Origin: an uncultured Lachnospiraceae bacterium
GTDB lineage: Bacteria; Bacillota; Clostridia; Lachnospirales; Lachnospiraceae
DNA: 34,943 bases
Reading direction: 5' to 3'
Assembly: GCA_910578175.1 (NCBI GenBank)
Contig: CAJTPF010000009.1
Span: 6,421-41,363 of the forward strand
A program made the translations under genes and the position numbers. This document shows positions 1-6,794 of this stretch, in pieces. Below the pieces are notes generated by a model. That model worked only from the letters and a program-made list of their open reading frames with translations, ran no database searches and was not told where the DNA came from. Each line of letters opens with the position of its first letter. The stretch's first letter is position 1.

Positions 1-30
1 GGATAATAGATCAAAATAATCCGGTTTCAT
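1..30 (-). CDS. start of an unidentified gene cut by the left edge
   Basis: On the minus strand an ATG at 30-28 follows a textbook ribosome-binding site (AAAGGAGG, six bases before the ATG). It opens a frame with no stop up to the window edge, reading MKPDYFDLLS. Only ten codons are visible, so no family can be assigned. It has the same orientation as the polymerase cluster and begins about 205 bases downstream of the zinc-ribbon gene, so it may be the fourth member of that operon, with a hairpin (75-115) in the intervening gap. The start is well supported by the Shine-Dalgarno sequence; the function is unknown. Confidence 0.7.
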   Translation of the reverse strand, partial: MKPDYFDLLS

Positions 31-74
31 GGTATTCCTCCTTTAAATTTTATTGAACAGTCAGAACAGAATGG

Positions 75-115
75 AGTCCGTATCCGGCCGCAAATGCGGG
101 TATGGGATACGGACT
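75..115 (-). other. strong nested hairpin in the 205-bp intergenic gap
   Basis: An 11-bp perfect inverted repeat (AGTCCGTATCC at 75-85 against GGATACGGACT at 105-115) encloses a second short stem (CCGC 88-91, loop AAAT, GCGG 96-99). No T-run follows on either strand, so it is not a standard intrinsic terminator. It lies between the zinc-ribbon gene and the next minus-strand gene, about 45 bases before that start codon. It could be an mRNA-processing or stabilising element, a leader structure, or a small RNA. The rest of the gap (31-74, 116-235) shows nothing I can name. Confidence 0.6.
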
Positions 116-235
116 GATAGAAGAGAAAAGCATTATGAGAAAATGACTGTTGATTGGTTCAGAACCTATTGCGTATATATAACAACGCTTATGACTGCCG
201 GATTTATTGAAATACAGAGGGATCAGAGAGATAAT

Positions 236-1102
236 TTAGTACATTTGGACTGACTTCATCTGCATTCTGCGAATTCTCTGGGTTTCCTTTTTTCGCAGGG
301 TTCTGTATTTCAGATAGCAGTTCTGACAGCGTCTGGAGCGGGTATCTTTCTTATTCTTTTCATAGAGGCAGCCGCAATCCTGACATCTGCCGTAATGTCT
401 GTTCCGACCCCGCTTTAAGCCAAAACAGGATTTCTGATAATTCTTTATATAACCGTTCAGACTGTTGCAGAAATAACTGATGCAGAAATTGTCTTCATTC
501 CAACCGTTTGTCTGGACGATCAAGGAATCCTTCGTTTCATAGTCGTCCAGACAAATATAATTATCAAACATCTTACGAAAATACTGTTCCACTAATCGTT
601 TATAGTCCTGCCATTCCAGTTTTATCTTTTGTTTCTTACAGGAAGCTTTCATATTTAACGCCCGGTTTATCGCATCGTCAATTTCAGCGGTTAAGGCTTC
701 CGGCTGAAAGGTTTCGCCGTGAATCCAGCGGAGGTAAAGCTGTTTTGGAACCTTGAGCAAATCCATATATTCTTTTTGCTGACAGATCCGTTCATCGAAC
801 AGAGCGGAATAGATATTGTTTACTTTCTGCCGGAGCAGGCTGACAAAATCCGTTTTTCTTGTGACAGAGCGATAGGCGGTATAGGAAACGGAAGACCAGG
901 TATTAAAGATACTGCCGATTTCCGTATGAATAAGGCCGGAAGGTATATGAAATTTAATTTCTTTTTCATAGACCCGGCGCTTATTATCACTGGACCAGAT
1001 CAGAGAGCAGAAGGAATTAAATATTTCTTCCTGTGCGTCAGGAGCTTCAGTCTGATAGTCCTCCAAAATTTCGTAAAAGTATTTATCTTCTATATTATAC
1101 AT
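236..1102 (-). CDS. zinc-ribbon protein of unknown function, linked to the RdRP-like polymerase
   Basis: A 288-residue protein. I chose the ATG at 1102 because GAGGAGG sits nine bases upstream; it overlaps the end of the polymerase gene by 8 bases, so the two are probably translationally coupled. The first ~235 residues are helix-rich and match no family I recognise. The C-terminus carries a clear zinc ribbon: CQDCGC at residues 240-245 and CQNC at 259-262. A very basic tail of Arg and Lys residues follows, as expected for nucleic-acid binding. It has no signal peptide or membrane segment, so it is probably cytoplasmic. Inference: it may be a template-binding or accessory factor for the upstream polymerase. 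Alternatives include a regulator, or a phage-type zinc-ribbon protein of unrelated role. Confidence 0.75.
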   Translation of the reverse strand: MYNIEDKYFYEILEDYQTEAPDAQEEIFNSFCSLIWSSDNKRRVYEKEIKFHIPSGLIHTEIGSIFNTWSSVSYTAYRSVTRKTDFVSLLRQKVNNIYSALFDERICQQKEYMDLLKVPKQLYLRWIHGETFQPEALTAEIDDAINRALNMKASCKKQKIKLEWQDYKRLVEQYFRKMFDNYICLDDYETKDSLIVQTNGWNEDNFCISYFCNSLNGYIKNYQKSCFGLKRGRNRHYGRCQDCGCLYEKNKKDTRSRRCQNCYLKYRTLRKKETQRIRRMQMKSVQMY

Positions 1103-3701
1103 CCGGTTCCGCCTCCTCAAATAAATAATATTTGCCAAGATATTCATGGGAACTGTCTGTTGGTTCCGGAAGTTCCCGGATGGACCATCTTTTTTGGGAA
1201 GGAGAGTTTTTTTTCAGATTTTCCAGCAGATAGCTGCCATAACCAAACCATGCCAGATATTTGCAAATGGAATGATTACTGTAGGATATCTGAATCACAT
1301 AGTTTGCCAGTTCTTCTTCACTGTGAATATCTTCTGTCTGCAACAGCTTTTGCCGGTAAGTTTCTATCAGAAGATCAATTTCATTATAATCCTCCTCGGA
1401 GGCTTCCTGTTGTTTGCGTTTTACAAGTTCTTTAAATGCAGCGCCGAATTCATTGATCAGATGACGGATCTGCCGGCGTATTTTTTTGTTATCCAGTGAA
1501 AAGGAAGCATTGACCAGCAGCGGGCCGGTATCGGCAACGGAGTTGTCCCAGATCAGATGTTTCTTTTCCCAGGTGTTGATATAATCGCATAATTCGTTCA
1601 TGGGAGAAGGGGAGCGGAATCCGTTTGCCGCTGTCTGACCGGCGGCAGCATCCGAAGTCCGGTTTTTCTTTTTTATGTTTTCATAGGTCTGCAGCTTGCC
1701 CGGATAATTATACAGCAGGAACCAGGGAAGCTGTTTTAAGTGTTTCCGAAGTCCGGAATTCATCTGCCAGCGGAGTCCTGTTTTCAGGTAATCGATCTCT
1801 TTTCCCTGAAAGATACGAAGCAGGGAAGTAAGAGTTTCATATGTTTTTCTGAGTTCGGGACTGGTGGTATATTTATTTTCTATACTGGTGGCGGTATTAG
1901 TGATCTCACCGATCCGGCTGTCTCTGGTCATTAATTCATATTCGGTGATATGTTCCCTTGTATATGGCTTTGACTGTACTGTTGCCTTATCGTCAATATC
2001 AATGATTATGGGTTTTTGGATTTTGGAATCCACCAGAACGGAATCCCTGCAGAGGTAGACTGCATCTCCGTCCTGATCCATACCGCCCTGCTGGGGAGCG
2101 GACAGGTCATACATATTGATCATTACCAGGTCCTGATTCTTAAAATAGCGGAACCATTTTTCGGTTATGGGATTGGAAACCAGCCGGACGTCATTGACTT
2201 CGGAAGGATCTACCAAAGGAGAACGGAAGGAGAGAACCTTTCCTGGCGGCATGGTTTCTGCATAAAATTCTTTTGCTCCCAGACAGCCTGCCGGCTCCCG
2301 TCCGGCGGCAAATTCCAGATAACCCATCATATCGCCGACAACGGTATGATAAAATCCGTCGGCATATATTTTTCCAAGTTTGGACTGGGTAATATACTTC
2401 TTTAGTTTTCCATAGATAAACTGTCTGACCGCCGGGTCTTTCAGCATGGCGTCGTTGATCATAACGGCCTTTAGGTAAGCGCTGGCAGGTTCGTAATCTT
2501 CCGTATCACGAATACCCATAAATTTGAATGTATAGAATTTATCCCCCTTGATGATCTTCTCAAACAGGCCGGTGGTATATCTGGCAGTCTGGATGATCTT
2601 TCCTTCGTTTTCGGGAGCCAGGATATCATATTTTTTTTCCCGGTTTTCAAAGCTTTCTATATATCTGTCATTCCACAGATCCAGACACTGGAGATACTGG
2701 AAGTTCAACCGTGCCATGGGATTGATATCTTTCATATGATGGCTGTATTTGCTGATTCCAAGTTTAAAATGATATTTTTTCAATGTTTTCATATACATAT
2801 TCCATGCTTCAGAGCCGTATTGTTCGGAGAATATCCCGTGGCCTTTAAACATTGTGGTATTCCAGATACAGTCAATGGTATCCACCGGATGGGATGCGCC
2901 GTAGATATCCCGGAGTTCATGGATTCCCATCTCATGTAAGATTTCACGGAAGGGTACATAGACGGAATATCCTTTTATAAAAGGCAGCCTGATCTGATTT
3001 CCGATGGCGGTGTAATCCAGACCCAGCGCCTGACTGGTCTTTTGGGCAAACTCCGCTTCATGACAGCCGCAGCCGTCAAATGGGGATAATTTTATATCTT
3101 TATATCCCTCTTCCACTTCGCGGATGGAGATGGTTTTGGGTTTTCCGGTCTCTTTATCCGTAATTTCTTTTTGCTTCTGTACCACATATCGTACATATTG
3201 GTCTTTTAAAACCTTTTCATATTCTCCGATGATAATGATATTAGGGATATAGTCCTTAATAATGGTGCAGGAGCTGAACAAAAGGCAGCGCTGGGCTTCA
3301 TATTTGGAAATGACGCATTCGGTTACCGGAATATCCATCTGGGTAATCCGGAATAATTCCTCAAATATGTCTTCCGAGACAAAAGCGGTAATACCGGCTT
3401 TTCCCTGGGAAGCTGATTTTCCAAATCTCATATAGCGCCTGCCGTTATAAAAAAATCCGTGATCCAGAACGGCCCGAAGCTGTTTTTCCTGTTTGGGGTT
3501 CTTTTTTGCAACGATCAGGATCAGTTCGGATATATGGTGCGAATCGTTTCCGCGTAAACGGAGAATCTGGTCAAACAAAAGAGAATCCGCCTGTTCTACC
3601 AGATATTCGTTCTGTTCGTCGTCCGTTAAAGTTACATTGCAGTCCTGTTCCAGGATTTTTTTCAGCGGCAGTTTTATTACCGTAAATTGCTGTGTTTTCA
3701 T
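1095..3701 (-). CDS. two-barrel (DPBB) RNA polymerase of the eukaryotic RdRP / YonO superfamily
   Basis: An 868-residue protein. The ATG at 3701 is chosen because GGAGGT lies six bases upstream. Motifs appear in the order found in eukaryotic RDR/QDE-1 RNA-dependent RNA polymerases: DGCG at 209-212; QIR-5-K, 236-243 (first barrel, candidate NTP/RNA-binding lysine); a second KG at 286; R-x-P...P...D-x-R at 493-506; the catalytic, metal-binding DQDGD at 542-546; RIGEI at about 596-600; and ID-x-x-KTG at 636-642. DxDGD is the Mg2+-binding signature shared by multisubunit RNA polymerases, RDRs and phage YonO. The expected product is therefore a single-chain enzyme making RNA from an RNA or DNA template; which template cannot be told from sequence. 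The ~220-residue C-terminal part looks helical. It is the central gene of a leftward cluster behind a LexA-box promoter. Length is short for eukaryotic RDRs and similar to YonO-like proteins. Overall function is confident; physiological role is unknown. Confidence 0.85.
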   Translation of the reverse strand: MKTQQFTVIKLPLKKILEQDCNVTLTDDEQNEYLVEQADSLLFDQILRLRGNDSHHISELILIVAKKNPKQEKQLRAVLDHGFFYNGRRYMRFGKSASQGKAGITAFVSEDIFEELFRITQMDIPVTECVISKYEAQRCLLFSSCTIIKDYIPNIIIIGEYEKVLKDQYVRYVVQKQKEITDKETGKPKTISIREVEEGYKDIKLSPFDGCGCHEAEFAQKTSQALGLDYTAIGNQIRLPFIKGYSVYVPFREILHEMGIHELRDIYGASHPVDTIDCIWNTTMFKGHGIFSEQYGSEAWNMYMKTLKKYHFKLGISKYSHHMKDINPMARLNFQYLQCLDLWNDRYIESFENREKKYDILAPENEGKIIQTARYTTGLFEKIIKGDKFYTFKFMGIRDTEDYEPASAYLKAVMINDAMLKDPAVRQFIYGKLKKYITQSKLGKIYADGFYHTVVGDMMGYLEFAAGREPAGCLGAKEFYAETMPPGKVLSFRSPLVDPSEVNDVRLVSNPITEKWFRYFKNQDLVMINMYDLSAPQQGGMDQDGDAVYLCRDSVLVDSKIQKPIIIDIDDKATVQSKPYTREHITEYELMTRDSRIGEITNTATSIENKYTTSPELRKTYETLTSLLRIFQGKEIDYLKTGLRWQMNSGLRKHLKQLPWFLLYNYPGKLQTYENIKKKNRTSDAAAGQTAANGFRSPSPMNELCDYINTWEKKHLIWDNSVADTGPLLVNASFSLDNKKIRRQIRHLINEFGAAFKELVKRKQQEASEEDYNEIDLLIETYRQKLLQTEDIHSEEELANYVIQISYSNHSICKYLAWFGYGSYLLENLKKNSPSQKRWSIRELPEPTDSSHEYLGKYYLFEEAEPDV

Positions 3702-3718
3702 ATCGACACCTCCGGTAT

Positions 3719-4105
3719 TTATTGCTCCAGCCATACTTCAAAGTAAGGCAGGGATTCTTCTGTTGTATCCAGTCTGGTTTTTAGTTCCGGTTCATATTTT
3801 AATAGATCCGCAATCTGATATATGTAATAACAGTAGTCCACCGCATGATGTCGGGAACGGATGGTGCATAAAATATCGTTGATATAATTGCGGTACCGGA
3901 AATATTGTGTTTCACCGGAGTAGGATTCCTGGGAAGCGGTTCCGTTTATCCGGTTTAAGCCGGCTTCGTCGTTCATTTTTTTGTCCCTGGAGGGTTTTAC
4001 TCTGAGTTTCAGAAGTTCAAAATATTCCTGCCAGGTTTCGTTTGTCCAGGTTTCGGCAGGTCTGCCGGCCAGTGGACTGACAGTTTCAAATTTTTCCATT
4101 ATCAT
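3719..4105 (-). CDS. small unknown protein, first gene of the polymerase cluster
   Basis: A 128-residue protein. The frame is open back to 4216, but the ATG at 4105 is favoured because AAGGAGG lies at 4118-4124, twelve bases before it; a second ATG two codons on (4099) is possible. The protein is acidic at its end and rich in Tyr. It has no membrane segment, signal peptide or recognisable motif, and is predicted soluble and helical. Its stop lies only 17 bases before the polymerase start, whose ribosome-binding site falls in that gap, so the genes are almost certainly cotranscribed. By position it may be a dedicated partner or regulator of the polymerase; this is inference only. Confidence 0.7.
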   Translation of the reverse strand: MIMEKFETVSPLAGRPAETWTNETWQEYFELLKLRVKPSRDKKMNDEAGLNRINGTASQESYSGETQYFRYRNYINDILCTIRSRHHAVDYCYYIYQIADLLKYEPELKTRLDTTEESLPYFEVWLEQ

Positions 4106-4207
4106 TTGTGTTTTTATCCTCCTTAGTATAATTACAGACCCTTTCCGAAAACAAAAACAGCAGGATATCCGGCATTTTTTGTGCAGTTTTCTAAGACAGG
4201 ATAAAAA

Positions 4208-4319
4208 GCCTGCCATTGAATTGTTCTCAGATAAAATAAATTCCGAAATATAAGTATTGGAAATATAGGGATGTTAATAAAATGTAATGTCCGGGATGCC
4301 ACTCGCCAAAATGGCAGGC
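4208..4319 (-). promoter_or_regulatory. candidate attenuator in the 5' leader of the polymerase operon
   Basis: The leader of about 228 nt between the SOS promoter and the first gene contains a perfect 10-bp inverted repeat: GCCTGCCATT near the RNA start (4319-4310) and AATGGCAGGC further on (4217-4208). On the minus strand the second arm is followed directly by TTTTT, as in an intrinsic terminator with a long (~92 nt) loop. The first arm can instead pair locally, TGCCA with a nearby TGGCA, which would exclude the long-range stem. This resembles a terminator/antiterminator choice, but no ligand-binding RNA family is recognised. Confidence 0.4.
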
Positions 4320-4339
4320 CGGAACGGGTTACTGATGAA

Positions 4340-4368
4340 ATTATAACACGAACATATGTTTGTGTCAA
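4340..4368 (-). promoter_or_regulatory. consensus sigma-A promoter with LexA (SOS) box, driving the polymerase operon
   Basis: Read on the minus strand: TTGACA (4368-4363), a 17-nt spacer, then TATAAT (4345-4340), a perfect consensus promoter. The spacer contains CAAACATATGTTCG, which is CGAACATATGTTTG on the plus strand at 4349-4362. It fits the Firmicute LexA/DinR operator CGAACRNNYGTTYC with one mismatch. A repressor bound there would block the promoter completely. Predicted transcription start is near 4333, giving a ~228-nt leader. An unrepressed promoter this strong would be expected to be very active, so tight SOS control is plausible. Confidence 0.85.
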
Positions 4369-4384
4369 AGGTAATTTATTTAGA

Positions 4385-4413
4385 TTGACATACGAACGTA
4401 TGTTTGGTAAAAT
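4385..4413 (+). promoter_or_regulatory. divergent sigma-A promoter with a second LexA (SOS) box
   Basis: TTGACA (4385-4390), a 17-nt spacer and TAAAAT (4408-4413). The spacer holds CGAACGTATGTTTG (4393-4406), again matching CGAACRNNYGTTYC at all but the last base. It faces right, away from the polymerase operon, with its -35 box 16 bases from the other promoter's -35. No substantial protein-coding gene follows before the tRNA at 4777, which suggests that the transcript itself is the product. Confidence 0.8.
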
Positions 4414-4419
4414 TTGGAT

Positions 4420-4600
4420 ATGATTAACAGCCGAATCATTAAGAATAGAAAAATACAGCTTACATCATGCTCAAACGGTGTTGGCGCACCTGCTCTGACA
4501 TAAGCTGTATTCATACATTTTATTAACAATTCGGACGGGTATGTTACCCGAAGAAATTGCGGACGTGAAAATCACGTATGTTGATTGTATCAAAAACTAT
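4420..4600 (+). ncRNA. candidate SOS-inducible structured RNA
   Basis: This stretch begins at the predicted start of the rightward LexA-controlled promoter and contains hairpins in series: a small one at 4421-4438 (TGATT/AATCA); an 11-bp stem AATACAGCTTA/TAAGCTGTATT at 4452-4462 and 4501-4511 with a 38-nt loop; CGGGTA-TGT-TACCCG at 4536-4550; and ACGTGA-AAA-TCACGT at 4563-4577. The last three are perfectly paired. No known RNA family is recognised, and the 3' end is a guess because no clear terminator is visible. A 36-codon ORF (4541-4651) overlaps it, but has no ribosome-binding site. Its placement opposite an RNA polymerase gene suggests a template, guide or regulatory RNA; this is inference. 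Confidence 0.45.
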
Positions 4601-4726
4601 AAGAGTTCGTCAAGGATATTTCTATTATATGATGAATTAGCTGCTATATAATAATTATGACTTGAATAGCTGAATATAAAGTGTGGTATTGGTATAGTAA
4701 AATTTAGTTTTATTCAAAAAAAATAC

Positions 4727-4755
4727 TTGTCAAAATGCATTTATTAGTATATACT
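4727..4755 (+). promoter_or_regulatory. promoter of the tRNA-Glu gene
   Basis: TTGTCA (4727-4732), 17-nt spacer, TATACT (4750-4755); predicted start near 4762, about 15 bases before the mature tRNA. The sequence between 4600 and 4727 is AT-rich and shows nothing else I can identify. Confidence 0.65.
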
Positions 4756-4776
4756 ATCACAGTACGATTTTTGTAT

Positions 4777-4848
4777 GGCTCGTTGGTCAAGCGGTTAAGA
4801 CGTCGCCCTCTCACGGCGAAAACAGGGGTTCGATTCCCCTACGAGCTG
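4777..4848 (+). tRNA. tRNA-Glu (anticodon CTC)
   Basis: The full cloverleaf can be folded. The acceptor stem GGCTCGT pairs with ACGAGCT (one G-U pair), the anticodon stem TCGCC pairs with GGCGA around loop CTCTCAC giving anticodon CTC, and the T-arm GGGGT-TCGATTC-CCCTA is canonical. It reads GAG codons. CCA is not encoded. It has its own promoter and terminator, so it is a single-gene transcription unit. The tRNA separates the SOS-controlled polymerase module from a decaying AT-rich stretch, a typical position for past integration events, but no duplicated 3' end (att repeat) was found in the window. Confidence 0.95.
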
Positions 4849-4881
4849 TTATTCTTAAATGAATAGCCCAACCCTGAAAAG

Positions 4882-4925
4882 TGCTGGAAACCTTGAAATG
4901 ATAAGGTTTACAGCATTTTTTATTT
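4882..4925 (+). terminator. intrinsic terminator after tRNA-Glu
   Basis: Stem TGCTG-g-AAACCTT / AAGGTTT-a-CAGCA around an 8-nt loop, followed by a TTTTTTATTTT tract. It ends the tRNA transcript. Confidence 0.85.
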
Positions 4926-5141
4926 TGTCTGAACGAATTTTATTATACGAAGAAAAATTTGAGGGAACCTGTTAGGGAACAACATAGCGGTTGTAGATAT
5001 ATGATTGATAGAGGACTGATTTATGTGGTTAAAGATTCATAATCAATTTCAAAACACCTGTGTGGATCAGATCATCAGGGAAGGTATTAAATCACACGCA
5101 GAATGAAAACTACATTTCATTGACAAAAAGGAGGATTTTTT
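4926..5141. other. AT-rich stretch with no recognisable gene
   Basis: Apart from very short frames (for example 27 codons starting near 5023), I see no gene, RNA fold or repeat here. Together with 5289-5449 it looks like decayed sequence around the small ORF at 5142. Confidence 0.5.
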
Positions 5142-5288
5142 ATGTTAAATATTTCAGTTTTACAAGAGAAAAGATCGATTGTTGCTTATTCTATGGCTGG
5201 GGATAAGAAACATGCAGGACTTGAAAATGTTTGGAGACGATGTTTATATACTGGAAAGAAGATTTTACTGTTAATGGTGGAGTTTTGA
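5142..5288 (+). CDS. small orphan ORF, possibly the start of a decayed gene
   Basis: A 48-codon frame with an excellent ribosome-binding site (AAGGAGG at 5128-5134, seven bases before the ATG). The peptide is basic, with no membrane segment or signal peptide, and I do not recognise it. Reading continues in another frame past the stop (roughly to 5340), so this could be the 5' end of a frameshifted longer gene. It stands alone with no clear promoter, in sequence with other broken genes. A genuine small protein cannot be excluded. Confidence 0.4.
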   Translation: MLNISVLQEKRSIVAYSMAGDKKHAGLENVWRRCLYTGKKILLLMVEF

Positions 5289-5449
5289 CGAGAAGAGCAG
5301 GATATAAAACCTATATTTGTCGAATTTTGTCGAAATGTTTTTGTTGAATCTTGATATATCGCATGATAGAATTTCCATAAAATAGTAGATTGGTAATGCT
5401 AATGAATAATATATTAAAATACTATTGAGAAAATGAGCATATCGGTTCA

Positions 5450-6256
5450 TTGATTCACGTAAGCGACTATACATTTGTAACAGAAAATCATCTCAAGACT
5501 GATCAGGTAAAAGAAATAAGTGAAGATGACAGTTTGAGAAAAGTATATATACTTAATGAATCAATTGATGATTCTGTTATTGATAATATACAGAAAAAAT
5601 ATAATATCAATGTGGATAATAAGAATATTACTGGCGAAGGTATTACATATGGTGATATAAATCAGCTTACAGTTCAGAATAATGGTTGCTTTAACTTTTA
5701 TTCAAATGCAGATAATACTTTGTGTGAAATGACTTTGAGTGATGAAGAGTGCAAACGCAGAGCGGGAACAGTCATTAATGATTTGGGAATTTTTATGGAA
5801 GGATATACTTTTAGCGGTATTATTTATGGTACATGTCATGATTTTGATCATCCAGAAGATAAAATGGTTATTTCGAAAGAAGTTGTGTTTACCAGAGGAA
5901 TGAATAATTCCAAAGTTTATGGAAATGCCAAGGTATCTGTTCAATTAACAGGGGAAGGAACAGTTCATTCTATCACTGCTAATTATAGGGATATTGATAA
6001 AACAATTGACATAGATAAAGTAGTTTCTGTGGACCAAGCGATTTCTAAATTAAATAATTATGAAGGTTTTATATCTGTACCGGAGGGTACTACAAAAATA
6101 GAACTTGAGGATATTCAAATCAGTTATTGGGAAGATTCAGCAAATAAATATGATAATCATACGATTCAACCGGTGTATGAATTAACTGGGAAAGCGTATG
6201 ATGGAGACAGGTTGCTTGGAGCATTTACTGCGTTGGAATCAGTGGTCGATAAATAA
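5450..6256 (+). CDS. hypothetical protein, probably missing its 5' end
   Basis: An open frame of up to 268 residues whose only upstream start is a TTG at 5450 without a ribosome-binding site. In the same frame an ATG at 5402 is separated from it by a TGA at 5426-5428, so the start may have been lost to a nonsense mutation or truncation. The protein is acidic and has no signal peptide. Its C-terminal half contains alternating beta-strand-like segments (residues ~130-260), resembling secreted regulatory-domain proteins of clostridia, but no family is assignable. The next gene follows after 62 bases in the same direction. Codon use is AT-rich compared with the operons further right, suggesting a different origin or relaxed selection. 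Confidence 0.5.
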   Translation: MIHVSDYTFVTENHLKTDQVKEISEDDSLRKVYILNESIDDSVIDNIQKKYNINVDNKNITGEGITYGDINQLTVQNNGCFNFYSNADNTLCEMTLSDEECKRRAGTVINDLGIFMEGYTFSGIIYGTCHDFDHPEDKMVISKEVVFTRGMNNSKVYGNAKVSVQLTGEGTVHSITANYRDIDKTIDIDKVVSVDQAISKLNNYEGFISVPEGTTKIELEDIQISYWEDSANKYDNHTIQPVYELTGKAYDGDRLLGAFTALESVVDK

Positions 6257-6318
6257 ATCATCAGGAAGGAAAGTATGCAATTTTTAAATAGGGATTTAAG
6301 CATACACAAAATAAACAT

Positions 6319-6762
6319 ATGAAAAAACATATAAAGGAATGGGGATATGATATTTTCTTTTTTGCTTTAATTATCGGAATGGTTGCCGGATTCTGGATAT
6401 GGAAAAATATTGACAGGACTAAAGAACTACGTCAATGGATTCAAAGCCTGGATGAAGATAAAATGACAGCAGTGGTAGAGAGAGATAAATATACGTTATC
6501 ATTGTCTGAAAAGAAGGAATTGATCGGATATCTTCAATCCATAAGTAAAAAAGATATTGAATTGCTGAAATCAACAGATGCCAGAACTGGTGGAACAGAC
6601 TATGGTATTGATATAATAATTGATAACAAGACATATAGACTGGGTCATTCCTTTATTGTAAATGGAGATGCTTTAATAGAATACAAAGGTGAAGATTACT
6701 GGATTATCTGTAATGGATTAAAAAAATTCTTAGAACAGATGTATCATAAAGCAGAATACTAA
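6319..6762 (+). CDS. small membrane-anchored hypothetical protein
   Basis: A 147-residue protein with one N-terminal transmembrane segment (about residues 12-29, preceded by Lys residues). The ~115-residue remainder is predicted to lie outside the membrane and has no recognised domain. The ATG at 6319 has no Shine-Dalgarno of its own. However, a 15-codon mini-ORF starting at 6275 behind AGGAAGGA ends in an ATGA overlap with it, so initiation by translational coupling is likely. It lies downstream of the truncated gene at 5450, in the same AT-rich stretch. Function is unknown; it could be an envelope stress or signalling component. Confidence 0.6.
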   Translation: MKKHIKEWGYDIFFFALIIGMVAGFWIWKNIDRTKELRQWIQSLDEDKMTAVVERDKYTLSLSEKKELIGYLQSISKKDIELLKSTDARTGGTDYGIDIIIDNKTYRLGHSFIVNGDALIEYKGEDYWIICNGLKKFLEQMYHKAEY

Positions 6763-6794
6763 GAGAACTTATAGAAAAAGCAAATAGTTATAAG

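Noticed and set aside
156..166. Palindrome GGTTC-A-GAACC near the left edge, considered as a third LexA site
   Set aside because: The half-sites are in the wrong order (GTTC then GAAC) and spacing for a LexA operator.
719..1499. Long plus-strand frames opposite the zinc-ribbon and polymerase genes
   Set aside because: They lack ribosome-binding sites and recognisable motifs, and overlap well-supported minus-strand genes; antisense shadows.
4541..4651. A 36-codon ORF downstream of the rightward SOS promoter
   Set aside because: Its ATG lies in the loop of a perfect hairpin and has no ribosome-binding site; the structured-RNA reading explains the stretch better. An SOS-induced micropeptide is not fully excluded.
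4849..5141. Possible att repeat of the tRNA-Glu 3' end
   Set aside because: No second copy of the tRNA 3' sequence and no integrase gene was found within the window.
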